Assembly (NCBI GenBank): GCA_002919305.1
Contig: PKFB01000041.1
Coordinates: forward strand, 62,001 to 126,000
DNA: 64,000 bases
DNA from: Actinomycetales bacterium
GTDB taxonomy: Bacteria > Actinomycetota > Actinomycetes > Mycobacteriales > Micromonosporaceae
Reading direction: 5' to 3'
This document shows positions 16,593 to 26,064 of this stretch, piece by piece. Every line of letters begins with the position of its first letter. The stretch's first letter is position 1. The notes under the pieces were generated by a model, which searched no databases, was not told the DNA's origin, and saw nothing but the letters and a program-made list of their open reading frames with translations. Made by a program: the position numbers and the translations under genes.

Positions 16593-19151
16593 GTGGCGGG
16601 TATCCGTAACCTCGTCCAGACCGAGGCGATAGAACGCGCCCGGCTTCTCGATGTCGACTCATACGACATAACGCTCGACTTGACCGACGGCGCAGGCAGA
16701 CCTGGCGAGGGAACATTTCGTTCACGGTCGGAGATCCGCTTCCGGTGTGCCGAACCAGGTGCGGACACCTTTATTGAGCTGGTTGCCGCCCGGATACTGA
16801 GCGCCACCCTCAACGGCCGTCCTATCGACACCACAGGCTATGCCCCGGAAAAAGGTCTTGTATTGACCAACCTGGCCGCCGAGAACCACCTGGTGATCGA
16901 GGCTGACTGCTTCTACTCCTCCAGCGGCCAGGGACTCCACCGGGCAGTCGACCCTGTCGACTCCGAGGTGTACCTCTACACGAACTTCGAACCCACCGAC
17001 GCCCAACGGGTCTACGCCTGCTTCGACCAGCCGGACCTAAAGGCGCGTTTCACCTTCCACGTCACGGTCCCCCACCACTGGGAGGTCGTCTCTAACACGC
17101 CGGTCGCCGCCGTGGAGCCCGCCGGTCCCGCCAAGACCGTCCACTTCACCGAGTCGGTGAAGATGAGCACCTACATCACCGCCGTGTGCGCAGGGCCATA
17201 CCATGTGGTGCGGGACCACCACGACGGCATCGACCTGGGGGTATTCTGCCGCCGCTCCCTCGCCGAGCACCTCGACGCCGACGATGTGCTGTTGATCACC
17301 AAACAGGGCTTCGACTTCTACCACAAGTACTTCGGCTACCGGTACCCGCTGCCTAAGTACGACCAGCTGTTCGTGCCCGAGTACAACGCCGGCGCCATGG
17401 AGAACTTCGGCTGCGTCACCATCTCCGAGCAGCACTACCTGTTCCGTTCCCAGGTCACTGCGATGGAGTACGAGCAGCGGGCCAACACGATCCTGCACGA
17501 GCAGGCCCACATGTGGTTCGGCAACCTGGTCACGATGCGTTGGTGGGACGACCTGTGGCTGAATGAATCCTTCGCCGAGTGGGCCAGCCACTTCGCCGCC
17601 GCTGAGGCCACCCGCTTCACGGACGCGTGGACCACCTTCCTGTCGATACGCAAGAACTGGGGCTACCGGCAGGACCAGCTCTCCAGCACGCACCCGGTCT
17701 ACTGCGACATCCCCGACGTCGAGGCGGTCGAGGTCAACTTCGACGGCATCACCTACGCCAAGGGCGCGAGCATCCTCAAGCAGCTGGTGGCCTATGTGGG
17801 GCGTGAGGCGTTCCTGGCCGGCCTGCAGGACTACTTCCGGCAGCGGGAGTGGAGCAACGCCACCTTCACTGACCTGCTCAGCGCGTTGGAGCGCGCTTCG
17901 GGGCGGCCACTGCGTACCTTCGCCGATGAGTGGCTGAAGACCGCCCAGGTGAACACCCTGCGTCCCGAGGTGACGGTGGGCGCGGACGGCACCTACACCT
18001 CGGTGGCGATCCTGCAGGAGGCGCCGCAGGACTACCCCACGCTGCGAACCCACCGGCTGGCGGTCGGTCTGTATGACCTGTCCGGGGATCGACTGGTACG
18101 CCGGGACCGTATCGAGCTGGACGTCTCAGGTCCCCGGACCGAGGTTCCCCAACTGACGGGGGTACCGGCGGCCGATGTGCTACTGGTCAACGACGACGAC
18201 CTGACCTACGCCAAGCTCCGTCTGGACGAGCGGTCGATGGCCACGGTGGTCGAGCACATCGCCGGCTTTGAATCCTCACTGCCGCGCGCACTGTGCTGGA
18301 ACGCAGCCTGGGACATGGTGCGTGACGCCGAACTGCCCACCCGCGACTACCTACGGCTGGCTCTCAAAGGGCTGCCCCGGGAGCAGGATGTGAACCTGGT
18401 GACGGTCGTGCTGCGGCAGGCCGCCTCGGCGTTGGCGCTATACGCGGATCCCGCCTGGGCGCCTGAGGGATGGCGCATCTTGGCCGCCGGCACCGCCGCT
18501 GCCCTTCGGGAGGCCGAACCCGGCAGCGGGCTGCAGCTGGCCTGGGCCCGGGCGTACGCCTCGGCCGCCCGTGAGGAGGCAGACCTGGCGGTGCTGCGGG
18601 GTTGGCTGGAGGGAGTCGGCGTACCCGACGGTTTGGAGATCGACACTGATCTGCGTTGGCACCTGGTGCGCTGCCTTGTCGCCAACGGCGCGGCCGGCGA
18701 GGTTGACATCCAGGCGCAGCTGGAGCGTGACCGAACCGCGAGCGGGGAGCGAGAGGCCACCCAGGCGCGGGCTCTCATTCCAACTCCTGAGGCCAAGGCC
18801 GAGGCGTGGCGACGCCTCACGCAAGATCACTCGCTTCCCAACTGGCTGCGGCGCTCCCTAGCCCAGGGCTTCCAGCACCCTGCCCAGGTCGAACTGACCC
18901 GGCCGTACGTGGAGCGGTACTTCGCCGAGGTGGCTGACATCTGGAACACCTGGGACAGCGAGCCCGCCCAGCTGTTCGTGCTCCTGATGTACCCCGCGTA
19001 CCAGGTGAGCGAAGAGACGGTCGCGGCGACGGACGCCTGGTTGGCCTCCGGTGAGCACCCGGCGCCGCTGCGGCGTCTGGTGAGCGAAGGTAAGGACGGC
19101 GTGCTGCGCGCGCTGGCCGCCCGTGCCCGGGACGCTGCCGCCGGCTCCTGA
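16593..19151 (+). CDS. pepN: Aminopeptidase N (M1 metallopeptidase)
   Basis: This 852-residue enzyme removes N-terminal amino acids from peptides in the cytoplasm. It has the M1 exopeptidase motif GAMEN (in YNAGAMENFG, about residues 268-273) and the zinc site HEQAH followed by NESFAEW, which supplies the third ligand. The usual HELAH is changed to HEQAH, a tolerated position. There is no signal peptide. The C-terminal half is the helical ERAP1-like domain of actinobacterial PepN. GTG 16593 has GGAGGGACATC in front. A 19-bp perfect hairpin terminates the gene. Confidence 0.96.
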   Translation: MAGIRNLVQTEAIERARLLDVDSYDITLDLTDGAGRPGEGTFRSRSEIRFRCAEPGADTFIELVAARILSATLNGRPIDTTGYAPEKGLVLTNLAAENHLVIEADCFYSSSGQGLHRAVDPVDSEVYLYTNFEPTDAQRVYACFDQPDLKARFTFHVTVPHHWEVVSNTPVAAVEPAGPAKTVHFTESVKMSTYITAVCAGPYHVVRDHHDGIDLGVFCRRSLAEHLDADDVLLITKQGFDFYHKYFGYRYPLPKYDQLFVPEYNAGAMENFGCVTISEQHYLFRSQVTAMEYEQRANTILHEQAHMWFGNLVTMRWWDDLWLNESFAEWASHFAAAEATRFTDAWTTFLSIRKNWGYRQDQLSSTHPVYCDIPDVEAVEVNFDGITYAKGASILKQLVAYVGREAFLAGLQDYFRQREWSNATFTDLLSALERASGRPLRTFADEWLKTAQVNTLRPEVTVGADGTYTSVAILQEAPQDYPTLRTHRLAVGLYDLSGDRLVRRDRIELDVSGPRTEVPQLTGVPAADVLLVNDDDLTYAKLRLDERSMATVVEHIAGFESSLPRALCWNAAWDMVRDAELPTRDYLRLALKGLPREQDVNLVTVVLRQAASALALYADPAWAPEGWRILAAGTAAALREAEPGSGLQLAWARAYASAAREEADLAVLRGWLEGVGVPDGLEIDTDLRWHLVRCLVANGAAGEVDIQAQLERDRTASGEREATQARALIPTPEAKAEAWRRLTQDHSLPNWLRRSLAQGFQHPAQVELTRPYVERYFAEVADIWNTWDSEPAQLFVLLMYPAYQVSEETVAATDAWLASGEHPAPLRRLVSEGKDGVLRALAARARDAAAGS

Positions 19152-19183
19152 CCGCCACACCTTCTGACCGATATAGCGCGATG

Positions 19184-19225
19184 TCCTACCAGGACCGGGT
19201 CTGTGGAGACCCGGTCCTGGTAGGA
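19184..19225 (+). terminator. Perfect 19-bp hairpin after pepN
   Basis: The arms 19184-19202 and 19207-19225 are exact reverse complements, with a GTGG loop (core ACCAGGACCGGGTCT). It lies about 30 bases after the pepN stop. There is no long U-run. Confidence 0.7.
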
Positions 19226-19370
19226 CCGGTGATCGGTACGCAGGTCGGCAAAAGAACTAGCCGTTCCCGCGCAAGCGGAGTGTGGCCGTTCGGTGAAGCC
19301 CTGGCAGACCGGTCGGGTTCCAGGGGCTCAGGATTTCTTAAGGCCTCGGGTTCTTTAAGGCCTCAGGTGC

Positions 19371-19790
19371 TCAACGACGGCGACCGGCCACCTGCTCGGC
19401 GAGCATGCGCAGACCCGTCACGATCCCGCCGGCCAAATCACCACCAGCGAAAGCCGCGGTCATGGACATCGCCGCCAGGCCGCAGTACTTGTCAGGAAGC
19501 CGCTCCCGCGCCTGCTCCCCTGTCACGATCTCAAGCACACGCTGGTTAGGCGAGACCGCGATCAGTACAGCGTTTTCGGAGTTGTCGAGCTGGTCGTGGA
19601 GTCGCAGCGCGTGCTCCTCAGTGGGCTCCTCCAAGTCTCCGACGTACACGCTGAACGTCAGACCGGTGGTGGAGTCGGCCAGCAGAAGCGCCTCGTCGAT
19701 GCGCAGCAGCTGTCGGGTGGTAAACGGTCCGTCCAGTACGTCGACGTGCGCCGCCGTGGCCGGCCCGCTTCTGTCCTCACCAGCTGCCAT
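19371..19790 (-). CDS. DUF5130 domain-containing protein (TPM-like)
   Basis: A 139-residue protein of the actinobacterial DUF5130 type. It looks like a soluble TPM-domain relative, with an N-terminal helix (FTTRQLLRIDEALLLAD), a central beta-strand region (TGLTFSVYVGDLEE, NAVLIAVSPNQRVLEIVTG) and a C-terminal helical segment with LAGGIVTGLRMLAEQV. Function is unknown. Its ATG at 19790 lies inside the 3' end of the membrane-protein gene (14-base overlap), so the two are coupled. I base the family name on the overall pattern, so it is moderately sure. Confidence 0.7.
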   Translation of the reverse strand: MAAGEDRSGPATAAHVDVLDGPFTTRQLLRIDEALLLADSTTGLTFSVYVGDLEEPTEEHALRLHDQLDNSENAVLIAVSPNQRVLEIVTGEQARERLPDKYCGLAAMSMTAAFAGGDLAGGIVTGLRMLAEQVAGRRR

Positions 19791-20121
19791 GAACGACTCC
19801 CTTCACACCACGCGGCCGGACCGGCCCCACACCCGCCTCGGCGGTCGCCTCGGACCGCTCCTGCGTCGCGGGGTCACCGCCGGTCGGCAGCTCCGGACGG
19901 TCGCCCTTCCTCGCCCCGGCGGGTAACGCACCGGCTGCGGTGCTGCCACCGGTCGTCCGGCGAGGATTGGCCACGAACCATACTGGGACGAACTCAAACG
20001 GCCGGCCTGGCCGGTAGCGCTTCGCCCGCCGGGCGCTCACGCCATACACCGCGCCAGTCACCACCGCGACCACCGCGGCGGGGATCCCCGCGAAGATCAG
20101 CGCTGTCTCGTAGACCGTCAT
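19777..20121 (-). CDS. Small single-helix membrane protein, CtaJ-like (aa3 oxidase subunit family)
   Basis: A 114-residue protein with one hydrophobic segment at the N-terminus (about residues 6-28, ALIFAGIPAAVVAVVTGAVY). A basic stretch RRAKRYRPGRPFEFVPVWFV follows, and then a disordered Pro/Gly-rich tail. The N-terminal half resembles small actinobacterial membrane proteins named as the aa3-type cytochrome oxidase subunit CtaJ. No other oxidase genes are nearby, although a SURF1 assembly factor lies elsewhere in the window. It overlaps the DUF5130 gene by 14 bases. It could be an unrelated small membrane protein. Confidence 0.6.
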   Translation of the reverse strand: MTVYETALIFAGIPAAVVAVVTGAVYGVSARRAKRYRPGRPFEFVPVWFVANPRRTTGGSTAAGALPAGARKGDRPELPTGGDPATQERSEATAEAGVGPVRPRGVKGVVHGSW

Positions 20122-20302
20122 GGAAGCTCAACGCCCCGTCTACTCAAAGAAACTGGTAACCAGAGCACGGTAGCTGAGTGAGGCTCCGCGTTCGGGCTCG
20201 GGGTTGGAGCGTTTCAGGAAACGGTCCTCGATGACGCGTCCAGCGTCTCCGACGGGGCGGTCGTCATGAACCGGATTCGCCGGAAAGCGCGCTTTGGAAC
20301 GT

Positions 20303-20839
20303 TTAGGCGCTCACCTCGGCGCCTGCCCATCCCAGCCAGTCGGCCCAACGTGGGTCGGGGACGCGGTGCCCGAGAATGCGCCAGGCGGCCCCTTGCGGCG
20401 CACGTGGCGCCACATGCAGACGCCAGCCGATTTCGGCTGGCGTCCGGTTCCCTTTGAGATGGTTGCAGCGCGCGCACGCCGCTACCACGTTGGTCCATAT
20501 GTGTTCGCCGCCGCGGCTGCGAGGGATCACGTGGTCGATCGTCTCCGCTGGGCCTTGGCAGTAGGCGCACCGGTTTCCATCGCGCGCGAACACCGCTCGG
20601 CGGGTCAGCCCGACATGAGCGTGATAGGGGACCCGGACATAACGGGTCAAACGCAACACCGATGGGACCCGGAGAGTCTGCCGCTCGCTGCGGAAGATAT
20701 CGTCTCCCTCGGTCACCGCGATCGCTTTGGAGGTCAACAGGAGGACTACGGCGCGCCGGGCGGATACCACGCAGAGAGGCTCGTACGTGGCGTTGAGCAC
20801 GAGAGCGCCATAGTTTGTCGTGGGTCGTATGCCGGCCAT
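20303..20839 (-). CDS. HNH endonuclease
   Basis: The protein (178 residues) contains a complete HNH core. The zinc-binding pairs CAYC and CARCN surround the motif TIDHVIPRSRGGEHIWTNVV, in which DH, N and a following Asn/His would bind the metal. The N-terminal part (ALVLNATYEPLCVVSARRAV) is typical of the actinobacterial stand-alone HNH family, thought to nick or repair DNA. ATG 20839 has GGAGGTG nearby upstream. The longer frame to 20938 has no such site. It is a single gene, diverging from mscS. Confidence 0.9.
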   Translation of the reverse strand: MAGIRPTTNYGALVLNATYEPLCVVSARRAVVLLLTSKAIAVTEGDDIFRSERQTLRVPSVLRLTRYVRVPYHAHVGLTRRAVFARDGNRCAYCQGPAETIDHVIPRSRGGEHIWTNVVAACARCNHLKGNRTPAEIGWRLHVAPRAPQGAAWRILGHRVPDPRWADWLGWAGAEVSA

Positions 20840-21030
20840 CACCGCACCTCCGTCCCGGGGACTAATAGTCCCCGATGACGGCGCCGATTGCACCTGTCTT
20901 ACCGACTCCAAGTTGGCCACAGCTAAATCGAGCGCCATTCATTTCTGGGATTTAGCCGGCATAACACCTCATAATTCCCTAGGCGAACCCCACTCCAGTC
21001 GGACAAACACGGTCCTGTAGAAGTGACGTC

Positions 21031-22068
21031 GTGCGATCTTTTTCGGTGTCCCCTGAGCTGCCGGTTCAGCTAGCCGCGGCGGCGGACTGCGACGGTGACC
21101 AGTTCTGCAGCTGGGTCTTTGATGTCACCAACGTGGCATGGCTGGCCGAGAGCAGTACCTGGATCATCATCAAGCCGCTGCGCATTCTGCTGATCTTGAT
21201 AGTCGCGCTGCTGGTGCGCTGGATCGCGCACCGCATGATTCGCCGCCTCACGCGGTTCAACGAGAACGGTGAGGTGCCGGTCCTCCTCCGGCCGCTCCGG
21301 GAACGCGTTCCGACCGCACTGCAAGAGGCCACTGGCCTCCTCAGTGAACGCCGCCGACAGCGCGCCGAGACCATCGGATCGGTCCTGCGCAATGTCGTAT
21401 CCATCACGGTGTTCACGCTCGCCATCATGCTGATCCTCGGCGAGCTGGGCATCAACCTCGGCCCGTTGCTGGCCAGCGCCGGCATCGTAGGGGTGGCCTT
21501 GGGTTTCGGCGCCCAGTCTTTAGTCAGGGACGTGATCTCCGGCATGTTCATGCTGGTGGAGGATCAGTACGGCGTCGGTGACGTGGTGGATCTGGGTGAG
21601 GCCAGCGGCACCGTCGAGGCGGTCGGGTTACGGGTGACGACCCTACGGGACGTGCACGGAGTGGTGTGGTACGTCCGCAACGGCGAAATCTTGCGGGTCG
21701 GCAACCGCAGTCAGGGCTGGGCGCAGGTGGTGGTCGATGTCCCCATCGGCTTCAGCACCCCCATCGATAACGCCGTCACAGTGATCAAAGAGGCGGCCGA
21801 GACCCTGGCCCAGGACCCAGAGTGGGAGCGGGAGCTGATCGGTCCACCGGAGGTCTGGGGTGTCGAGCAGATCACCTTGGACGGCGCAACGGTCAGGGTG
21901 GCGGTCAAGACCGTTTCCGACTCCCAGTGGAAGGTGGGGCGGGAGCTCAGGCGGCGCCTGACCGAAAGGCTCACCGCCGAAGGGATCGCCGCCCAGATCG
22001 CTCCGGGCCGGGTCTACGTACGCGCCTCATCCCCTACCGGACAGGCACCCGGACAACCCGCATCCTGA
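21031..22068 (+). CDS. MscS-family mechanosensitive ion channel
   Basis: 345 residues. A predicted N-terminal helix (about residues 42-62, WIIIKPLRILLILIVALLVR) and two further helices lead into the MscS pore and beta domain. The signature GLLASAGIVGVALGFGAQSLVRDVISGMF becomes here LGPLLASAGIVGVALGFG, followed by a glycine/alanine-packed pore helix and EDQYGVGDVV. Such channels release solutes under hypo-osmotic shock. The start GTG 21031 lacks a strong ribosome binding site. A weak 8-bp hairpin follows. There is no RCK or cyclic-nucleotide domain. Confidence 0.9.
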   Translation: MRSFSVSPELPVQLAAAADCDGDQFCSWVFDVTNVAWLAESSTWIIIKPLRILLILIVALLVRWIAHRMIRRLTRFNENGEVPVLLRPLRERVPTALQEATGLLSERRRQRAETIGSVLRNVVSITVFTLAIMLILGELGINLGPLLASAGIVGVALGFGAQSLVRDVISGMFMLVEDQYGVGDVVDLGEASGTVEAVGLRVTTLRDVHGVVWYVRNGEILRVGNRSQGWAQVVVDVPIGFSTPIDNAVTVIKEAAETLAQDPEWERELIGPPEVWGVEQITLDGATVRVAVKTVSDSQWKVGRELRRRLTERLTAEGIAAQIAPGRVYVRASSPTGQAPGQPAS

Positions 22069-22370
22069 GCGTTGCCGATTGTGGCGGTCCTCACTGTCCG
22101 GTTATTGACTACGGCGCAATCCGCGGGAAGAACGCGCGGATTCGGCAACGGACACCGGCCTGGTGGAAAAGCCGTGTTTTTGGGGCGGAACTCCCGCGCG
22201 GATGCGGCTCCCTTCGCGACGTTCCGTCAGACGGCGTACTACTGGCAGTTGACCCTCTATCGGCTTTTCGGCCTACCAAAAATTCCTCCAATCGGGCAGA
22301 CTCAGGCACACGTGCGCTGCAGGCTAGGCCACGCACTCACCGAGCGTTACGGCAGGAGGAACGAAACCCG
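22069..22370 (+). other. Intergenic region between mscS and the MFS gene
   Basis: About 300 bases without a supported gene, although a frame continuous with the MFS gene is open through it. AATCCGCG (22118-22125) and CGCGGATT (22135-22142) form an 8-bp hairpin that may terminate mscS weakly. The MFS promoter should lie in the remainder. Confidence 0.4.
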
Positions 22371-23921
22371 GTGTCTGACGAGGTGCGTCCGACCGACGCG
22401 GGAGCCAAGCCGTCCACCGCATCTCCTACGGAACAGAGGGTGGACGACGACCGTCCGGCCACCTTCCGAGAGATCCTCGGAGTGGCTGAATACCGGGCCC
22501 TGTTTGGCGCGACCGCGCTGTCCTGGGTCGGTGATTACTTCGCCAAGGTCGCGATCACGGTTCTCATCTTCCAGGACACCGACTCCGTCCTGCTGTCAGC
22601 CGCGGCATTCGCGATCAGCTACTTACCGTGGATAGTAGGCGGCCCAGTCCTCGCCGCGATCGCCGAGCGGTACCCGTACCGCCGAGTGATGATCATCTGC
22701 GACCTGGTTCGCATGGTGCTGGTCGGCAGCCTGGCGATTCCTGGGATCCGGCTGCCGGCCCTGCTCGTCATCCTCTTCGCGGCCTCGCTCCTGACGCCCC
22801 CGTTTCAGGCCGCCCGCTCGGCGCTGTTGCCCCGTCTCCTGACCGGCGACCGATACGTGGTTGGTCTCGCGCTGCAGAACATCGTCTCGCAGGCCTCTCA
22901 GGTGATCGGGTACGCCGTTGGCGGCACGGTCTCCGCCCTCAACCCGCGGATCGGTCTGCTGATCAACTCCACGACGTTCGCCCTGTCGGCCCTGCTGCTG
23001 TGGCGAGGGGTTCGTCACCGGCCCGCGGTCATGCCCGACACCCAACGCAACGGCCTGTTGCGGGAGACGCGGGACGGCTTCAACGTCGTGTTCAGCCACC
23101 CGGTCATGCGGCCGATCGCGCTGGTGGTGTTCCTCAATGTCGCGATCCTCATCCTTCCCGAAGGGCTCGCGGCCGGTTGGGCGGACGAGTTAGGTGGCGG
23201 TGCCCGGGCCACCGGGCTCCTCATGGCCGCCAACCCCATCGGCTACACCATCGGCGGCCTGGTGATCGGACGCATGATGGCCCCGAGCACCCGGCTGAAG
23301 TTGGTCAAACCGCTGTTGATCGCCTCACCGCTGCTGCTGGTCCCGGCGCTGCTCCAACCCGGCTTTGGGGTGGTGTTCGCGCTGATCCTGCTCAGTGGAT
23401 TCACCGGTATGGTGACCATGCCGCTGAACGGACTGTTCGTCCAGGTACTACCCAGCGCTTATCGGGCACGGGCGTTCGGGATCATGCAGGGCGGGATGCA
23501 GATCTCCCACGCGGTCGCCGTGCTCAGCGCCGGTGCGCTCGCCCAGGCGGTGGGTTCTGTTCCCACAGTGGTCGGAGTATGGGCGCTGGTGGGACTGGGG
23601 CTGATGCTCCTGGCCACCATGACCTGGCCGAGCCGCGAGGTGATCGATACCGAGATCGCGCGTACCCGTGCCCTCAATGAGGCCTTTGAGGCCGAGCGCT
23701 CCGAGGCCGGGCCCTCCGACACCGATGAGACGACGACGGACGAGACTCAGGACCGGTCCCCGGCCGCGGAGGCCGGAAGCCAGGCGCCTCGCGAGCACCG
23801 CTCCTACCAGCTCGATACGTCACGGCAGGACACCGCTGAGAACCCGACGCGTTCTGACAACGAGCCCCCGGCGCATTCCTTGAGCGGCGCCACCCACGCC
23901 GAGCAGGTGAATGACGCCTAG
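22371..23921 (+). CDS. MFS transporter (enterobactin exporter/EntS-like family)
   Basis: About 516 residues. A charged N-terminal tail of about 40 residues precedes twelve predicted membrane helices. The sequence has the MFS pattern of the EntS/MFS_3 type: [20 protein letters not shown], the first-half cytoplasmic loop [18 protein letters not shown] and [19 protein letters not shown]. After helix 12 there is an unusually long hydrophilic tail of about 95 residues rich in Glu, Ser, Thr and Asp, probably disordered. GTG 22371 follows AGGAGGA after eleven bases. The upstream continuation of the frame overlaps mscS and is not coding. The substrate is unknown. Confidence 0.87.
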   Translation: MSDEVRPTDAGAKPSTASPTEQRVDDDRPATFREILGVAEYRALFGATALSWVGDYFAKVAITVLIFQDTDSVLLSAAAFAISYLPWIVGGPVLAAIAERYPYRRVMIICDLVRMVLVGSLAIPGIRLPALLVILFAASLLTPPFQAARSALLPRLLTGDRYVVGLALQNIVSQASQVIGYAVGGTVSALNPRIGLLINSTTFALSALLLWRGVRHRPAVMPDTQRNGLLRETRDGFNVVFSHPVMRPIALVVFLNVAILILPEGLAAGWADELGGGARATGLLMAANPIGYTIGGLVIGRMMAPSTRLKLVKPLLIASPLLLVPALLQPGFGVVFALILLSGFTGMVTMPLNGLFVQVLPSAYRARAFGIMQGGMQISHAVAVLSAGALAQAVGSVPTVVGVWALVGLGLMLLATMTWPSREVIDTEIARTRALNEAFEAERSEAGPSDTDETTTDETQDRSPAAEAGSQAPREHRSYQLDTSRQDTAENPTRSDNEPPAHSLSGATHAEQVNDA

Positions 23922-24069
23922 GGGTACGCCCGTCCCCCACCACCACACGCAGGCACACGCCTCCGTACCGGAACTATGTCGGCGGCTCTCCAGCCACCGG
24001 GGAGCCGCCACCGCTTCTGATTTGAGAACGCTCACTGCGACCTCAGATCTCCGGGCAGGCGATGGCAGG

Positions 24070-24552
24070 ATGGAGAGCGTGCCTCAACAGCGCAGAGAGC
24101 TTCCCCTGCAGCCGGTTTCCACTCCCTCCGCATCCACCTCTCCTCAGCCCACTCAAAGCAGCCAGGTCCCCGCTGAGGAGGTCTCCTTCTACGAGGCGAT
24201 CGGAGGCTCCCCTACGTTCCAGCGCCTCGTAGAGGTGTTCTACGCCGGGGTTGAGACCGACCCGATCCTGCGTCCGTTGTACCCCGAAGCTGATCTGAAG
24301 CCCGCCGCCCGTCGCCTCCGTCTGTTCCTTGAGCAGTACTGGGGCGGGCCTACCACGTATTCGGCTGAGCGGGGCCACCCGCGTCTGCGGATGCGGCACG
24401 CCCCCTACCGGATCGGCCCTCGGGAACGGGACGCCTGGCTGCATCACATGCGTCGGGCGGTGGATGAGTTGCAGCTCCCGGAAGAGTACGAGAAGACCCT
24501 GTGGGACTATCTGGAACGGGCCGCCCACTTTATGGTCAATAGCCCGGAATAA
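24070..24552 (+). CDS. glbO: Group II truncated haemoglobin (GlbO)
   Basis: A 160-residue protein whose last 125 residues are a 2-over-2 globin. It has the B9-B10 Phe-Tyr pair in LVEVFYAG, the proximal histidine in [11 protein letters not shown], the conserved DAWLHHM with Trp G8, and the C-terminal FMVN. These are group II marks. It should bind oxygen and probably detoxify NO or peroxide. The N-terminal 35 residues are a Pro/Ser/Thr/Gln-rich extension. The start may be ATG 24070 or GTG 24079; the GTG has GGAG three bases upstream. Confidence 0.93.
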   Translation: MESVPQQRRELPLQPVSTPSASTSPQPTQSSQVPAEEVSFYEAIGGSPTFQRLVEVFYAGVETDPILRPLYPEADLKPAARRLRLFLEQYWGGPTTYSAERGHPRLRMRHAPYRIGPRERDAWLHHMRRAVDELQLPEEYEKTLWDYLERAAHFMVNSPE

Positions 24553-24633
24553 CGGAAACTCCTCGTCGATCGTTGAATAGTCGGCTCTATACCGAGCGTG
24601 ACGCCATTACGACGATCTGCGAGGAGCACCGGC

Positions 24634-25896
24634 ATGCGTCGTTGCCTGACCATCCTCATCACGATCATCTTGGCCGCCACCGTGGGCTCACCACCTGGCT
24701 GGCCGCTGCCGGTTGAGCACTCCCGTGTCGTCAGCGCCGACCCGGTGGACTGGACCCCTCACGTCCTCAACGGCATAGTCCGCTCGATCGCCGTGCTCGA
24801 CGACAGCGTGGTGGTGGCGGGGCAGTTCACACAGGTCAGCGACGCCGCCTCCGCAAGCCAGATGACCCGCTACAACATCTTCGCCTTTCAACGCAATACC
24901 GGCAGGATTCACACCCGCTTCATCCCGGAGGTGAACGGCGCCATCCTGGCGGTGGCGCCCGGCCCTGACGGGACCGTCTACATCGGAGGAACATTCACCA
25001 GGGTGAACGGGCGGCCCCAGGGTGGATTGGCCCGGCTCCGGCTCGCTGACGGTTCTCTCGTCGAAGGAGTCGGCGGGGTTGAGGGCGGTGAGGTACGCAC
25101 CCTCGCTACCGACGGTCAGTATCTGTACGTAGGGGGTGCCTTCACGCGGATCGCGGGGGTGGCACGGACGGCCCTCGCCCGCCTCAACGCCCACACCGGG
25201 CAGGTCGATCCGAATCTTGACCTGCAGATCGCCTCCCCGTCATCCGGGCGGCTCCGGGTAGAGACGATGGATCTGAGCCTGAACCGGGGTCTGCTCGTCA
25301 TCGGCGGGACCTTCACCCAGGTAGCAGGCCAACCTCGCCACCACATCGCGCTGATCAACACCTCGACCGAGCGCCCCAGCCTGACCCAGTGGTCCACCCG
25401 GGCGTACGCGCCGATATGTCACCGTGACTTCGACACCTACCTGCGAGGCGTCGCTTTCTCCCCTGACGGTTCTTTCTTCGTGGTGACGACCACGGGACGT
25501 ACCTCCGACCCGAATCTGCTGTGCAACACCGCCGCCCGCTGGGAGGCCTCTCCTACTCGCGCTGATGCGCGTCCCACCTGGGTCAACCACACCGGCGGCG
25601 ACTCCCTGTACGGGGTGGAGGTGACCGCGGCGGCGGTGTATGTGGGAGGCCACCAGCGTTGGCTGGACAACCCGTACGGGAACGGCGAAGCGGGGCCAGG
25701 GGCGGTGTCCAGGCCCGGTATCGGCGCCATCCATCCGATCACCGGCCGGGCCCTGTCCTGGAATCCCACCCGTACCCGTGGGGTCGGGGTGCAGAGCATC
25801 GTGGCCGTGCCCGAAGGGCTCCTCGTGGGCAGTGACACCGATCAGCTCGGTGGTGAATACCACGGCCGGCTCGGCATGTTCCCCATCAACGCTTGA
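24634..25896 (+). CDS. Secreted beta-propeller/delta-60-like repeat protein
   Basis: About 420 residues. ATG 24634 (with GAGGAG eight bases upstream) opens a signal peptide: two Arg, a long hydrophobic core ILITIILAATVG, then SPPG and a probable cleavage region before SADPVDW. The mature part repeats a unit resembling VYIGGTFTRVNG, LYVGGAFTRIAG and LVIGGTFTQVAG, each followed by LARL or IALIN and a hydrophilic loop. This is the delta-60/PQQ-like propeller pattern of exported proteins of unknown role. It probably acts outside the cell, perhaps in adhesion or binding. No catalytic residues were recognised. A bidirectional hairpin follows it. Confidence 0.82.
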   Translation: MRRCLTILITIILAATVGSPPGWPLPVEHSRVVSADPVDWTPHVLNGIVRSIAVLDDSVVVAGQFTQVSDAASASQMTRYNIFAFQRNTGRIHTRFIPEVNGAILAVAPGPDGTVYIGGTFTRVNGRPQGGLARLRLADGSLVEGVGGVEGGEVRTLATDGQYLYVGGAFTRIAGVARTALARLNAHTGQVDPNLDLQIASPSSGRLRVETMDLSLNRGLLVIGGTFTQVAGQPRHHIALINTSTERPSLTQWSTRAYAPICHRDFDTYLRGVAFSPDGSFFVVTTTGRTSDPNLLCNTAARWEASPTRADARPTWVNHTGGDSLYGVEVTAAAVYVGGHQRWLDNPYGNGEAGPGAVSRPGIGAIHPITGRALSWNPTRTRGVGVQSIVAVPEGLLVGSDTDQLGGEYHGRLGMFPINA

Positions 25897-25949
25897 CCGT
25901 GACGTTTGGCCTTGATGATTGACCTTGCCGTGCTGACCTCACGGTGCAC

Positions 25950-25986
25950 CGGTGTCCCTTCCCCGACGGTCAGGGGAGGGACACCG
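25950..25986. terminator. Hairpin between the repeat protein and YbjN genes
   Basis: CGGTGTCCCTTCCCC (25950-25964) pairs with GGGGAGGGACACCG (25973-25986), with one unpaired base and an eight-base loop. It lies between convergent genes and could serve both. Confidence 0.65.
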
Positions 25987-26064
25987 ATACCGCGTCGAGG
26001 CGTATGAGCGTCCTGACGCTCGAGGTTTCCTTGACGTCTAGACCTGAGGTTTATCGCGTAGCGG

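Noticed and set aside
16114..19158. Long antisense open frames inside pepN, in cysG, ligase and the cellulase.
   Set aside because: They are mirror effects of high-GC codon bias; the sense frames carry all family motifs.
21822..22370. Upstream continuation of the MFS gene frame overlapping mscS.
   Set aside because: It overlaps a well-supported channel gene in another frame, and GTG 22371 has its own AGGAGGA site.
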